DNA from: CAUZFZ01 sp963579025
Lineage (GTDB): Bacteria; Planctomycetota; Planctomycetia; Planctomycetales; Planctomycetaceae
Direction: 5' to 3'
Assembly: GCA_963579025.1 (NCBI GenBank)
Contig: CAUZFZ010000036.1
Span: 8,166-72,165, forward strand
Length of the DNA stretch: 64,000 nt
The position numbers and the translations under genes were made by a program. This document shows, piece after piece, positions 18,066-27,528 of the stretch. The notes below the pieces were generated by a model. It had not been told where the DNA came from. It did not search any database and saw nothing but the letters and a program-made list of their open reading frames with translations. Each line of letters begins with the position of its first letter. Position 1 is the stretch's first letter.

Positions 18066-19496
18066 TCACACGGTCACGTCACCGGTCACCTGAGTGTCGG
18101 CGTTCGGGTACCGTTCGCGGATGGGAGTGATGATGTCGCGTAGAAACTCATCAACCTGTTCAGGAGCACGGCCGATAAATCGACGGGCATCCAGATCTCC
18201 CGTCAGGTCGACACTGGCGAAAGCGGGATCGGACTGCAGCCGCTCGATCAGATCGTTTGCCTCCGCATGTTCGTTGACCTGTCGCGCCGCTTCCTGACTG
18301 TGTAGGCGAATGCGTTCGTGTAAGTCCTGACGGTCACCACCGGCCTGCACGCCAGCCATCAGGAATTCCTCGGTCGCCATGAAGGGCAATTGTTCGGCAA
18401 GATGTTTTGCGATCATCTTCGGGTATACCACCAGCCCGCTGGCGATGTTGCGGTACAGAATGAGGACAGCGTCGATCGACAGGAACGCCTGCGGGATGGT
18501 CAATCGTCGATTCGCGCTGTCGTCGAGTGTCCGTTCCAGCCACTGCGTAGCCGCCGTCTGGTCGGCGCTGGACTGCAGGCTCAAAGCGAACCGGGCCAGC
18601 GAACACATTCGCTCAGACCGCATCGGGTTGCGTTTGTAGGCCATTGCCGATGAGCCGATCTGGTTCTTCTCAAACGGCTCTTCGATCTCTTTTCGTCCCT
18701 GCAGAATGCGGATGTCGGAACCGGCTTTGTGTGAGGATTCGGCGACACCTGACAGAGACCGCAGGACCTGCGAGTCAATCTTGCGACTGTAGGTCTGCCC
18801 TGTCACCGCATACGTCGATTCAAAGCCGAGCTTCTGCGTGACCAGACGATCCAGTTGCTCGACCTTGCCGTGATCGCCGCCGAACAGTGTCAGGAATGTC
18901 GCCTGCGTTCCGGTCGTGCCTTTCACGCCACGAAATTGCAAAGCGGCGATGCGATGCTCAATCTCTTCCAGGTCCAGAACCAGATCGTAACACCACAGCG
19001 TCGCTCGCTTTCCTACTGTGGTCGGCTGAGCTGGTTGAAGGTGAGTGAATCCGAGTGTCGGCAGGTCGCGATACTCGTCCGCAAAGCTGGCCAGCGCGTC
19101 GATGACTCCGACCAGACGATTGCGAACGAGTTCCAGTCCTTCACGCAGCAGAACCAGGTCAGCGTTGTCGGTCACGAAACAGCTTGTGGCGCCCAGATGA
19201 ATGATGCCTTTCGCGCCTGGGCAAACATCGCCATACGCATGCACGTGCGCCATCACATCGTGACGCAGTTTCCGCTCGTGCTTCGCAGCCGCGTCGAAAT
19301 CAATGTCGTCGACGTGAGCCTTCAGCTCCGCAATCTGCTCGGCGGAGATGTCGAGACCGAGCTCGCGTTCGGCTTCCGCCAGCGCAACCCATAACCGGCG
19401 CCATGTCGAGTGGCGACGTTGTGGCGACCACAACTCGGACATCTCGCGCGACGCGTATCGGGAGATCAGCGGATTTGCGTACGTGTCGTGACTCAA
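18066..19496 (-). CDS. purB: Adenylosuccinate lyase
   Basis: A 476-residue fumarase/aspartase-superfamily enzyme of purine synthesis; it releases fumarate from SAICAR and from adenylosuccinate. The signature loop SSAMAYKRNP is at about 282-291, with HLQPAQPTT near 162 and GTTGTQATFL near 203. Alanine replaces the usual proline in the loop, as in the animal-type and many planctomycete enzymes. The length and N-terminus match the eukaryote-like ADSL group. It follows crcB by 44 bp. Confidence 0.95.
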   Translation of the reverse strand: MSHDTYANPLISRYASREMSELWSPQRRHSTWRRLWVALAEAERELGLDISAEQIAELKAHVDDIDFDAAAKHERKLRHDVMAHVHAYGDVCPGAKGIIHLGATSCFVTDNADLVLLREGLELVRNRLVGVIDALASFADEYRDLPTLGFTHLQPAQPTTVGKRATLWCYDLVLDLEEIEHRIAALQFRGVKGTTGTQATFLTLFGGDHGKVEQLDRLVTQKLGFESTYAVTGQTYSRKIDSQVLRSLSGVAESSHKAGSDIRILQGRKEIEEPFEKNQIGSSAMAYKRNPMRSERMCSLARFALSLQSSADQTAATQWLERTLDDSANRRLTIPQAFLSIDAVLILYRNIASGLVVYPKMIAKHLAEQLPFMATEEFLMAGVQAGGDRQDLHERIRLHSQEAARQVNEHAEANDLIERLQSDPAFASVDLTGDLDARRFIGRAPEQVDEFLRDIITPIRERYPNADTQVTGDVTV

Positions 19497-19540
19497 CGTG
19501 TGTCTCCAGTCTGGCCGACTCGCGGGCCAGGATGGTTGTC

Positions 19541-19930
19541 TTAACGGATGAACAATTTCGCAATGCTCAGGCCGGCCAGGACGGCTAACAGCCCGATAAC
19601 GAGATTCGCGGCCACGTATCCAAGTGCAAGAACCGCTTTGCCCTCGCGGAACAGATTAACCGCATCCAGCCCGAACGTGGAAAACGTCGTCAGCGAACCG
19701 AGTCCACCGGTGATCAGCAGTTTCTGCGTGTTCTCCGACAGTCGTTTTTCGAGGACGACCGTCATTAGCAGTCCAATGAGCAGGCACCCGATTACGTTGA
19801 CCACGAATGTGCCCAGCGGATAGGGGCGGCCGTATCTCTGCTCACACCATTGAGACAGGGATTCGCTGATCCGGTAGCGGGTAATCGCCCCCAGAAAACC
19901 TCCGATTCCGACTGCCAGCCACACGGGCAT
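19541..19930 (-). CDS. crcB: Fluoride channel/exporter CrcB (Fluc)
   Basis: A 129-residue protein with four hydrophobic segments. The Fluc hallmarks are present: GGFLGAITRY at the start of TM1, GTFVVNVIGCLLIG in TM2 and GGLGSLTTFSTFG in TM3. Fluc works as an antiparallel dimer that exports fluoride. I looked for a fluoride riboswitch in the upstream 230 bp and did not find the conserved core. It heads a leftward set crcB-purB-oxygenase. Confidence 0.95.
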   Translation of the reverse strand: MPVWLAVGIGGFLGAITRYRISESLSQWCEQRYGRPYPLGTFVVNVIGCLLIGLLMTVVLEKRLSENTQKLLITGGLGSLTTFSTFGLDAVNLFREGKAVLALGYVAANLVIGLLAVLAGLSIAKLFIR

Positions 19931-20161
19931 GACGCATTCCGCTTCTAATGTGACACTCGAACCCCAACGCGACGGCTTGGCCGCTGAACTGACCGAAGTC
20001 TACGGTTCGAAGCGGATTGCGGCGAGTGTCCGGATCCGCGCTGACACACTTCTGCAAAGCTGATATCAGCCCGCCGTCTGTTGCCGGAGTCCGCCTTCAC
20101 GCGGCGTGCCCTGGCACACGCCGCCTGCTGGCGGGACTCAACTGGCCTGACGGAGACACGA

Positions 20162-21319
20162 ATGACGGTTCCGGTTTCGCAGATGTGGACGGTGGCCAGT
20201 TACGTGCTGCGCAACAAGCTGCGGGGCATCGAGCGATATCCACTGGTACTGATGCTTGAGCCGCTGTTCCGCTGCAACCTGGCGTGTGCCGGCTGCGGCA
20301 AGATCCAGCATCCCGTCGACATTCTGCGGAAGCACCTCACGCCAGACGAGTGCTTTCACGCGGTCGAAGAGTGCGGCGCGCCAATGGTGTCGATTCCCGG
20401 CGGTGAGCCGCTGCTGCATCCGCAGATTCACGAGATCGTCGAGGGACTTGTCGAGCGAAAGAAGTACATTTACCTCTGCACGAACGCCCTGTTGCTCGAG
20501 CAACATCTCGATCGCTTCACGCCCTCAAAGTACCTGACGTTTTCCGTGCATCTGGACGGACCGCAGATCGAACACGACCGCGCCGTCTGCCGCGGTGGAG
20601 TTTATGAAGTCGCCGTGCAGGCCATCCGTGCCGCTGTCGCGAGCGGATTTCGAGTCACGACAAACTCGACTCTGTTCAACGATGCCGATCCCGAGATCTG
20701 CCGCCAGTTCTTTGACGAACTGATGGAGATCGGTGTCGAGGGCATGATGGTCTCACCCGGTTATCCGTACGAAAAAGCGCCGGACCAGGAGCACTTTCTG
20801 CATCGCGGCGAAACGCAGCGTCTGTTCGGGCAGATTCTGGATCGCGCGAAACGCGGCTGGAGATTCAATCAGTCGCCGCTGTTTCTTGACTTCCTGCGCG
20901 GGCACGTCGAACTGGAATGTACGCCGTGGGGCAACCCGACATTCAATCTGTTCGGCTGGCAGAAGCCATGCTACCTGCTGCAGGAAGGCCACGTTGAAAC
21001 CTTCCGCGAGCTGATGGAATCGACTGACTGGGACTCGTACGGTCACTGCAGCGGAAACGCGAAGTGTACTGACTGCATGGTGCATTCCGGCTACGAACCG
21101 AGCGCGGTGGCGGCGACATTCGGTTCGCTGAGTGGTTTCGCGCGGACCGTCAAACTGACGCTCTTCGGTCTGGGCGTCAGCAAATCCGCTGAGCCCGCTC
21201 CGGTCATAGCGGCCGTCGACGCTTCAAGAGACGCGATTGAATTCGGCACCCCGGACACTACCGTCACCGAAACGGACGACGAGTCGCGGTTCGAAGTCGA
21301 GCTTCCCGTGCTCTCCTGA
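20162..21319 (+). CDS. hpnH: Hopanoid biosynthesis radical SAM enzyme HpnH
   Basis: A 385-residue radical SAM protein. Cys38, Cys42 and Cys45 in CNLACAGC hold the 4Fe-4S cluster; IPGGEPLLHPQI is the SAM-binding GGE region. The C-terminal part has DWDSYGHCSGNAKCTDCMVHSGYE, a conserved HpnH cysteine cluster. HpnH joins adenosine to diploptene, the first step to extended hopanoids. The ATG at 20162 has GGAG 6 bases upstream; the in-frame TTG at 20081 is less likely. It stands alone here; no squalene-hopene cyclase is nearby. Confidence 0.93.
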   Translation: MTVPVSQMWTVASYVLRNKLRGIERYPLVLMLEPLFRCNLACAGCGKIQHPVDILRKHLTPDECFHAVEECGAPMVSIPGGEPLLHPQIHEIVEGLVERKKYIYLCTNALLLEQHLDRFTPSKYLTFSVHLDGPQIEHDRAVCRGGVYEVAVQAIRAAVASGFRVTTNSTLFNDADPEICRQFFDELMEIGVEGMMVSPGYPYEKAPDQEHFLHRGETQRLFGQILDRAKRGWRFNQSPLFLDFLRGHVELECTPWGNPTFNLFGWQKPCYLLQEGHVETFRELMESTDWDSYGHCSGNAKCTDCMVHSGYEPSAVAATFGSLSGFARTVKLTLFGLGVSKSAEPAPVIAAVDASRDAIEFGTPDTTVTETDDESRFEVELPVLS

Positions 21320-21322
21320 ATG

Positions 21323-21560
21323 TCACGTTCCAATGCGTTCGCAAGTGGTGACCGCTACTGTGGAAGTCGAACTAAGGAGCCGGCGATACGCCAGTGGATC
21401 AATAGGCTTGCCGTCCTCGTCCCTCAGTTCACTCAGCTGTGAATAGAGGATCGTGCGGCTCGCGTCACTTCTTCGAAGGGATCAAGTGCCTCGTCCAAGT
21501 GTTACTGCACCTGCCAGGAATGCGGGACGTGTCCAGTCTGACGGCCTTACCCCGCAGCAG
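21323..21560 (-). other. Possible decayed coding relic in the gap after hpnH
   Basis: The 478-bp gap between hpnH and the Vps62 relic has no intact gene. On the minus strand a ~48-codon frame ending at 21323 reads LSELRDEDGKPIDPLAYRRL in its middle. An adjacent frame just upstream reads DEALDPFEEVTRAA. Together they look like a frameshifted gene remnant, but I do not recognise a family. Confidence 0.2.
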
Positions 21561-21797
21561 ATCCTGTACCTTGTAGGTGCTGTTCCCAGATGACGACCGC
21601 GTCAACACCGCTGTTGAGGAGCGCGGCCGGCTGCGGGCTCCAAGAGCAACCCATTCAGCCGAGGATTTCATCTGCTTCAGAATGAAGGCCGCAATCGCAA
21701 TGACTCACTGGCACAAACTGGCCAGGAAGGACCAGCGATTTGCCAGCCACGTGGAAGATCTCGGAGCCAGCGAACCAACCTGAATCAGCCGCCAGAC

Positions 21798-23306
21798 TCA
21801 CCATTCGCGCGCCGGCCACTCGCGGTTTCCGTAGTCCTGCTGACGCCAGTCGACGTTGTGTGCGGGGCCGGTGATATTCTCATCTCCCCATCGCCCGTAG
21901 TACTTCATCCACTCGCATCCCGCTGGCGGCTGATAGGCGTCGTAGGCAGCCTGGTTGCTGAAGGCATCTTTATCCCATCCGACATCGACAATCCGATCCC
22001 AGGTGGGCCAGGGCCATCCCGTGTCCGTTCGGTCCGTGGCCACATACACGTCACCAACAACAAAAGTGCCGGGGATCAACATCAGCAACCACTTGAGATT
22101 GAAGATCCGTCCGTGATCTTTGGGATCAGCATAGGTCGCATGAGACGACTGAGCTGAAAACACGACGGGGCGCTCGTGACCATCGAGTGGGTCTGCGAAC
22201 TTAATGACGTCCTTCCATTCCAGACGATTCCCACCGGTATGTCCGGCAACGTAGACGTACTTTGGCTGCGTCCAGTTTCCCGGCGTGGAATTCTTCGGTG
22301 TGAGGATCATCATCTGTTCCCAGTCAGCTTCATGCTTGCCGAAGGATTTGATGATGTCAGTTGCGCCGTTGTAGGCGTAGAAGAAGAAGTAATGCAGAAC
22401 ATCCCAGTCCTGATTCTTCCAGAAAATTGGTTGATGATAACCGTAACACGGTGCGTTGAATTCTCCGTTGCGCCAGATCTTCCCGTCATGCAAGGGCGTC
22501 TGATATTTGTCACGTTTGCCCAGCGTGGTACCGGGCAGCTGACTGGCATCACGCCTTCCGGCCTTTGGGTCAATGACCGGGTCCAGAACTGTCTTGCCGC
22601 TCTCATCCTCCAGAGCAGCGTTGCTGAGATAGAACTCGGTTGTGCAGGGAAAGAACTCCTCCTCGGAGTTCAGAAAAACGAGAGGAGCGTAATGGCGCAG
22701 TATCTCCTCGCTGAGAGTGTAAACAGGCGGACGCGGGACCGTCGGTGTGACCAGACTGGCGTAGCGGGCGGCGATGCGACTGCAGTAGTCATCCTTCTTT
22801 TTCGAGGAATGATGCACATGGGCACCGACACCGACCAGAACGTGGTTTTCTTTCTTAGGAGGCGAGTCCCGGTCCCACTTGTCTTCATCCTTAGCAACAA
22901 ACTTCTTCACGGGCCCGACCAGTTGACGGGTCACAGGGTCCCACGCGCGAGCGTACAGCCTCAGGTTGGCTACCGTGTTGCCTTCAACTTTGACTGACCA
23001 GCCCGTTGCGATGAATCCCGGTGGAAGGATGACCTCCAGATCAGGTTTGAACTTGCCCTTATCTTTCTCTCCTATGTTCTGGTTGTGAGTGTGATAGTTG
23101 CCCTTCGTGAATTACTGAATCGTTCCGTCTGGACCGATCGTTGCAGGCCAGATCCAGAAATCGGCAAAACTCCGCTTTGACGTTCTCGCACCCAGCCCGA
23201 TCATAACGGTCGACGAATCCCTGGAGTCCGGAAGGACTGCCATGAGGTCCGGGTCCTTGTCCTGAACGAGAACCGAGCCATGCCAGCGTGTTTGTGTTTC
23301 CTGCAT
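21798..23306 (-). pseudogene. Vps62-domain protein interrupted by an in-frame TAA
   Basis: The frame starts at the ATG at 23306 with AAGGAG 9 bases upstream, reads 64 codons, meets TAA at 23112-23114, then continues open in the same frame to 21798. The C-terminal ~380 residues are a Vps62/DUF946-type domain (APLVFLNSEEEFFPCTTEFY, HEADWEQMMI, VFSAQSSHATYA). Before it are two related segments of ~45 residues. One is upstream of the stop (PDLMAVLPDS ... ADFWIWP) and one downstream (PDLEVILPPG ... LRLYARAWDP). The best internal start after the stop is a GTG at 22934, which would cut into the second segment. I therefore read it as one gene broken by a nonsense change, or a sequencing error. There is no signal peptide. 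Confidence 0.75.
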
Positions 23307-23401
23307 TCCCCATGTCTCCTTACGGATTCGTATGTCGATCATGTAATGTACATACATGTTGACGGCTCATATCGAATCACAGGCACTTCCCGATATGTGC
23401 T

Positions 23402-23743
23402 TTGCAGGCTGTGCGCGAAGAATGTCATCTCAGACCCGCCTACTCGGCCAAGTGCGCCACGATCAAGGAGGCTGCTGCCATCAGACTGACCTTGCGAAAT
23501 GACGATCGTTGTTACGCGCGGAGGTCGACAACACCTGCGTGTCGTGCACGTTCCCAGGCAGAATTCCGGGCGAAGCTCGGTATCGTGGAAGAAGAAGCGG
23601 ACGAGTCGATCTACTGGATGGAACTGCTCATCGACACGGAAGTCGTGCGAGAAGAACTTCTGGCGGACCTGATCAAAGAAGCCAACGAAATCCTGTCGAT
23701 GGTCGTCGCGTCAATTCGAACAAGCCGAAAGTCAGAGAAGTAA
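23402..23743 (+). pseudogene. Four-helix-bundle S23/IVP protein, 5' half decayed
   Basis: From about 23540 the frame reads as the C-terminal two thirds of the 23S rRNA intervening-sequence (S23, four helix bundle) family: CRARSQAEFRAKLGIVEEEA, then YWMELLIDTEVV and ASIRTSRKSEK. The expected N-terminal helix and the usual LLRSGTSVGANYR segment are not recognisable in any frame upstream, so the 5' part seems replaced or degraded. The listed start is just the first in-frame TTG. The stop is one base before the ATG of the DUF1501 gene. A heptamer array begins about 36 bases past the stop. S23 proteins are small pentameric helix bundles related to the Avd protein of diversity-generating retroelements; their cellular role is unclear. 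Confidence 0.65.
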
Positions 23744-23744
23744 C

Positions 23745-25247
23745 ATGTCAAACGTGGGCACAGACAACAGCGAAGCAAGACTCCGCACTCCGCACTCCCC
23801 ATTCCGAACTCCCTGCCCCCCCACTCGCAGACAGTTCCTCAACAGCTCGCTGGGAATTGGTAGCGTGGCATTTGCCTGGCTGCTCAACCAGGAACGGGCG
23901 TTTGCCACGCCGAAGAATGTCCCGAAAAAGAAGCCGACATTCGACCTCGACCGAAAGCAGTCGCACCTGGAGCCGCGGGCGAAGGCAATGATCTCGCTCT
24001 TCCAGCATGGCGGACCGGCTCATATGGACCTTACGGATCCGAAGCCGGAGCTGTCGAAGTTCGACGGTATGGACTACACCGGTGACGTGCAGTACAGCTT
24101 TGCGAATGCGGCGAGTAAGAAGCTGCTGGGCACGAAATGGAAATTCAGAAAACACGGTGACTGCGGCACTGAGTTGTCCGAGCTGCTGCCACACATCGGC
24201 GAGATTGCCGACGACATCTGTCTCGTCCGCAGCATGCACACGGGTGCCAACGGGCACGAAGTTTCCATTCGTTACTTCCACGGCGGAATTCCGGGCGTCC
24301 TCGGTCGACCGCATTATGCGTCGTGGCTGTTGTACGGACTGGGATCGGAAACTCAGAACCTGCCGGCATACATGGTGCTGACAGACCCCGGCGGGCATCC
24401 GGTGGATGGAGTCAATAACTGGTCCAGCGGGTTCATGCCGCCATTGTTCCAGGGGACGGTGTTACGGCCCAGGGAGCCGCGAATCCTGAACCTCGATGCG
24501 GCCGCGCATCTGCGTGGCGAACCGCAGCGTCAGAACCTGACGTTCCTGCAGGCTCTCAACCGCAAGCACGCAGCCAGGTTTCCCGGAGAATCTGATCTGG
24601 ATGCCCGCATCGCCAGCTATGAACTGGCCGCGCGCATGCAAACCGCCGCCGGCGAGGCACTGGATATCAGCCAGGAGACTCAGTCGACTCAAAAAATGTA
24701 CGGTCTGAACGATGACGTCACGCGGGAATACGGCACGCGTTGTCTGATCGCCCGTCGTCTGGTGGAACGCGGCGTGCGGTTCGTGCAGCTCTTCCTCGCC
24801 GGTCAGCCGTGGGACAATCACAACAGCATCGGCACGGCACTGCCCAGCGTCTGTCGTCGTACGGACCGACCGTCGGCCGCACTGGTCAAAGACCTGAAAC
24901 AGCGAGGCATGCTGGATGAAGTCATTGTCCACTGGGGCGGCGAGATCGGACGCCTGCCGGTGACGCAAGACCAGGGCGATCCGAAGAAGCACGGCCGCGA
25001 TCACAACGGGCAGGGCTTCAGCATCTGGTTCGCCGGAGGCGGTTTCAAACCTGGAATGGCCTATGGAGCCACTGACGAAGTCGGTCATCGTGCGGTCGAG
25101 AACATCGTCACACCCAACGACTACCAGGCAACGCTGTTCCGCCTGTTCGGTCTGAACTGGCAGGAGCTTGTGTATCACCACAACGGGCAGCAGCAGATCG
25201 TGACCGCCGGAAGGCAGGCACGGGTCGTCGAAGAACTGCTTGCCTGA
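23745..25247 (+). CDS. DUF1501 domain protein
   Basis: A 500-residue member of the alkaline-phosphatase-like DUF1501 family, one of the most amplified families in planctomycetes. A Tat-like leader is visible (TRRQFLNSSLGIGSVAFAW, about residues 27-45). Core motifs follow: FQHGGPAHMDLTDPKPE, a central GVRFVQLFLAGQPWDNHN and a late GRDHNGQGFSIWFAGGG. Family members are usually paired with a cytochrome-type DUF1549/DUF1553 protein; none is adjacent here. The first ~26 codons are odd: they are Pro/Thr/Ser rich because a heptamer array lies inside them, and no ATG is closer to the Tat motif. Confidence 0.9.
   Translation: MSNVGTDNSEARLRTPHSPFRTPCPPTRRQFLNSSLGIGSVAFAWLLNQERAFATPKNVPKKKPTFDLDRKQSHLEPRAKAMISLFQHGGPAHMDLTDPKPELSKFDGMDYTGDVQYSFANAASKKLLGTKWKFRKHGDCGTELSELLPHIGEIADDICLVRSMHTGANGHEVSIRYFHGGIPGVLGRPHYASWLLYGLGSETQNLPAYMVLTDPGGHPVDGVNNWSSGFMPPLFQGTVLRPREPRILNLDAAAHLRGEPQRQNLTFLQALNRKHAARFPGESDLDARIASYELAARMQTAAGEALDISQETQSTQKMYGLNDDVTREYGTRCLIARRLVERGVRFVQLFLAGQPWDNHNSIGTALPSVCRRTDRPSAALVKDLKQRGMLDEVIVHWGGEIGRLPVTQDQGDPKKHGRDHNGQGFSIWFAGGGFKPGMAYGATDEVGHRAVENIVTPNDYQATLFRLFGLNWQELVYHHNGQQQIVTAGRQARVVEELLA
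23779..23813 (+). repeat. Heptamer array A (CAYTCCN type)
   Basis: Five consecutive 7-base units. The plus strand follows NAYTCCN (GACTCCG, CACTCCG, CACTCCC, CATTCCG among them); the complement is NGGARTN. The array starts ~36 bp after the S23/IVP stop codon and lies in the 5' coding region of the DUF1501 gene. Confidence 0.75.
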
Positions 25248-25302
25248 AGGTTGACCGGTCGCAGGCTGAGAGGTCGCAGTTCGGCGCGGGTCGATCGCAG
25301 AC

Positions 25303-27528
25303 TTACTGCTGCACGACGTCATTCGCGCCACCCCCGCCGGAAACCGTGTCCTGCAGCCCGCCCTGACCTCTGACCAGATCCGTTCCCAGGCCACCATCGA
25401 GATTGTCGTTCCTGGAACCGCCGAACAACGTGTCGTTGTCGTCACCGCCCGTGATCGTGTCGCTTCCGGAGTTGCCGTTCAGGAAGTCGTTGCCAGCACC
25501 GCCGATGATGCTGTCCTTGCCGCCTTCGCCACGCACCGAGTCATTACCGGCGCCAGCATCAATCGTGTCGTTTCCGGAGCCGCCTCTCACCGTGTCGTTA
25601 CCCGCGCCCGTGGAGATGCTGTCCCTGCCGCTCCCGGCATTCACGACATCGTTGCCCGCACCACCAATGAATGTGTCGGCTCCGCCGCTGCCATTGAACT
25701 CAACGACGTTTCCAACAGCCGACGAATCCAGCAGGTCATTGCCAGCTGATCCGCGGAACTCGATCACGCCAGTGAATGTTGCCAGTGAGGCATCCAGAGT
25801 GACTCGGTCGGCGTTGGTGTTGCCCTGAATCAGCAGACGCGTGGCAGTGCCCAGCGTCTGATCGCTGATCACGGTGGAGTTCTGCACGAGTTGCACCTGG
25901 CCGCTGCTGAGCTGCAGCGTGTAGGTCCCGCCACTACTTGGGAGAATCACGTTGAGCACTACGGTCCCACTGGTCGTTCCGCCGCCACCACCAGAGGATG
26001 GCTGGTCCTCGACGGTGTCTCCCGCTCCGCCGAACAACTGGTCTTCACCGTCGCCACCATTCACGACGTCCCCTCGACCGCCCTGACCACTGACCCTGTC
26101 GTTGCCGGCCTCGCCATTCAGGTTGTCCCGGCCTCCCCCGCCGAGCAGCGTGTCGTTGTCGTTTCCACCGCGAATCGTGTCGCGTCCACTATTTCCATTG
26201 AGCAGATCGTTGCCGTCGTCACCGTTAATCACATCGTTGCCGGTTTCACCCCGCACTCTGTCGGCACCAGCACCGCCATTGATTGTGTCCTTGCCAGAAC
26301 CACCGTTGATCGTGTCGTCGCCCGCTCCGCCATCGAGGCTGTCGTCACCAGAACTGCCGTTGACGACGTCGTTGCCCGATCCGCCAACGAACGTGTCGGC
26401 GTTGGTTCCACCGTCAAAGATCACATTGAAACCGACTGCGGACGCATCCAGCGAGTCGCTTCCACCGGACGCATTGAACGACAGAGTTCCTGTGAAGCTG
26501 GCAAGTGATGCGTCGAGGGTCAGGTTTTCGCCGGCGCTCTGGCCGGAGATGGCTATCGTGGCGGCGTCCCCCAGAGTCGTGTCCAGGACCGTCGTCGTTC
26601 CGTTCACAATCTGCAGGTTGGTTCCCGACACCAACTGCACAGTGAAATTGCCGCCGCCGGTCGGCAACGTCGTGGAGATCGCTCCCTCGAGACTGTTGGT
26701 CACTGTCACAGTGACTGCCTGCGTCACCGCGGCAGTGCCATCAGTGACCTGCACCGTCACCTCGTAAACGTTGTCGGTGTTAGCGTCCGCGGGAGCTTCA
26801 AAGTCAGGAGCCGTGTTGAACCGAAGCACGCCGGTCAACGCGTTGATGCTCAGATCCGCCTCATCGGCCCCGCCAATCAGCGAAAACAGCAGGTTCTGGG
26901 GTGGAGCTTCCGGGTCAGTGGCCGTGACGGTCAGCGCCGTCGTTGTTCCCTCGGCAACCGACGCGGTGGCGGACGATGTGATCGACGGCTGCGTATTCGG
27001 AACGGAAATTCCATTGCCCTGAATCGCAAAGTCGTACGGGTTTTCGTTGCTGTCGTTGTTGACGATGTTGATCGTCGCCGAACGAGTCCCTGTCGCGGAC
27101 GGATCGAACGTCACCGTAAACGTCGTACTGGCCGCGGACGCGACGGAAGCGGCGGGCGTTGACGTCACTGAAAAATCGGTCGCGTTCGTTCCCGTGATCG
27201 TGACACCCGTGCTGAGATCGAGTGACGTATCTCCGGTATTCGTAATCGTAAACGTGCGGGCTACAGTCGCGCCCGCAATGTCGGCCGAACCAAAGTCGGT
27301 CCCGTCTCCAGTGCCAGGCACGAGGTCGCCATCGTCAACGGGAGCGCCATTCCCGATCAGACCGATCTCAGCAGTCAGCAACACACGGTCTTCCAGCGGC
27401 TGAACCATGGCCGACCGAACCTGCGAACCATCCAGCCTTCGTCGAGCGACACCGTGCCGTGGTCGTCGCCTGTAAGACCCACCGTACAGACGCATCAGGA
27501 ACCACTCGAAGGGTCGGTACTTCAACAT
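25303..27528 (-). CDS. Large surface protein with RTX-type calcium-binding repeats
   Basis: A 741-residue protein. The N-terminus is basic and carries LEDRVLLTA (45-53), the planctomycete LEPR-XLL type motif. A choice-of-anchor/HYDIN-like immunoglobulin domain (about 75-160) and a cadherin-like domain (about 163-268) follow. After these come two copies of a ~190-residue module. Each copy has a beta segment (SGTNLQIV.. / SGQVQLVQ..), a conserved TLDASLA.FTG stretch, then nine-residue GGxGxDxhx repeats that bind calcium in a beta-roll. A Gly/Ser/Thr linker separates the copies. RTX repeats fold in the calcium-rich exterior, so I expect a secreted or surface role such as adhesion. No type I secretion genes are adjacent. 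A 470-bp AT-richer gap lies upstream and probably holds its promoter. Confidence 0.88.
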   Translation of the reverse strand: MLKYRPFEWFLMRLYGGSYRRRPRHGVARRRLDGSQVRSAMVQPLEDRVLLTAEIGLIGNGAPVDDGDLVPGTGDGTDFGSADIAGATVARTFTITNTGDTSLDLSTGVTITGTNATDFSVTSTPAASVASAASTTFTVTFDPSATGTRSATINIVNNDSNENPYDFAIQGNGISVPNTQPSITSSATASVAEGTTTALTVTATDPEAPPQNLLFSLIGGADEADLSINALTGVLRFNTAPDFEAPADANTDNVYEVTVQVTDGTAAVTQAVTVTVTNSLEGAISTTLPTGGGNFTVQLVSGTNLQIVNGTTTVLDTTLGDAATIAISGQSAGENLTLDASLASFTGTLSFNASGGSDSLDASAVGFNVIFDGGTNADTFVGGSGNDVVNGSSGDDSLDGGAGDDTINGGSGKDTINGGAGADRVRGETGNDVINGDDGNDLLNGNSGRDTIRGGNDNDTLLGGGGRDNLNGEAGNDRVSGQGGRGDVVNGGDGEDQLFGGAGDTVEDQPSSGGGGGTTSGTVVLNVILPSSGGTYTLQLSSGQVQLVQNSTVISDQTLGTATRLLIQGNTNADRVTLDASLATFTGVIEFRGSAGNDLLDSSAVGNVVEFNGSGGADTFIGGAGNDVVNAGSGRDSISTGAGNDTVRGGSGNDTIDAGAGNDSVRGEGGKDSIIGGAGNDFLNGNSGSDTITGGDDNDTLFGGSRNDNLDGGLGTDLVRGQGGLQDTVSGGGGANDVVQQ

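Noticed and set aside
19931..20161. Fluoride riboswitch upstream of crcB
   Set aside because: The conserved riboswitch core could not be found on the minus strand.
24462..25445. 327-codon frame antisense to the DUF1501 gene
   Set aside because: No family features, overlaps a convincing gene.
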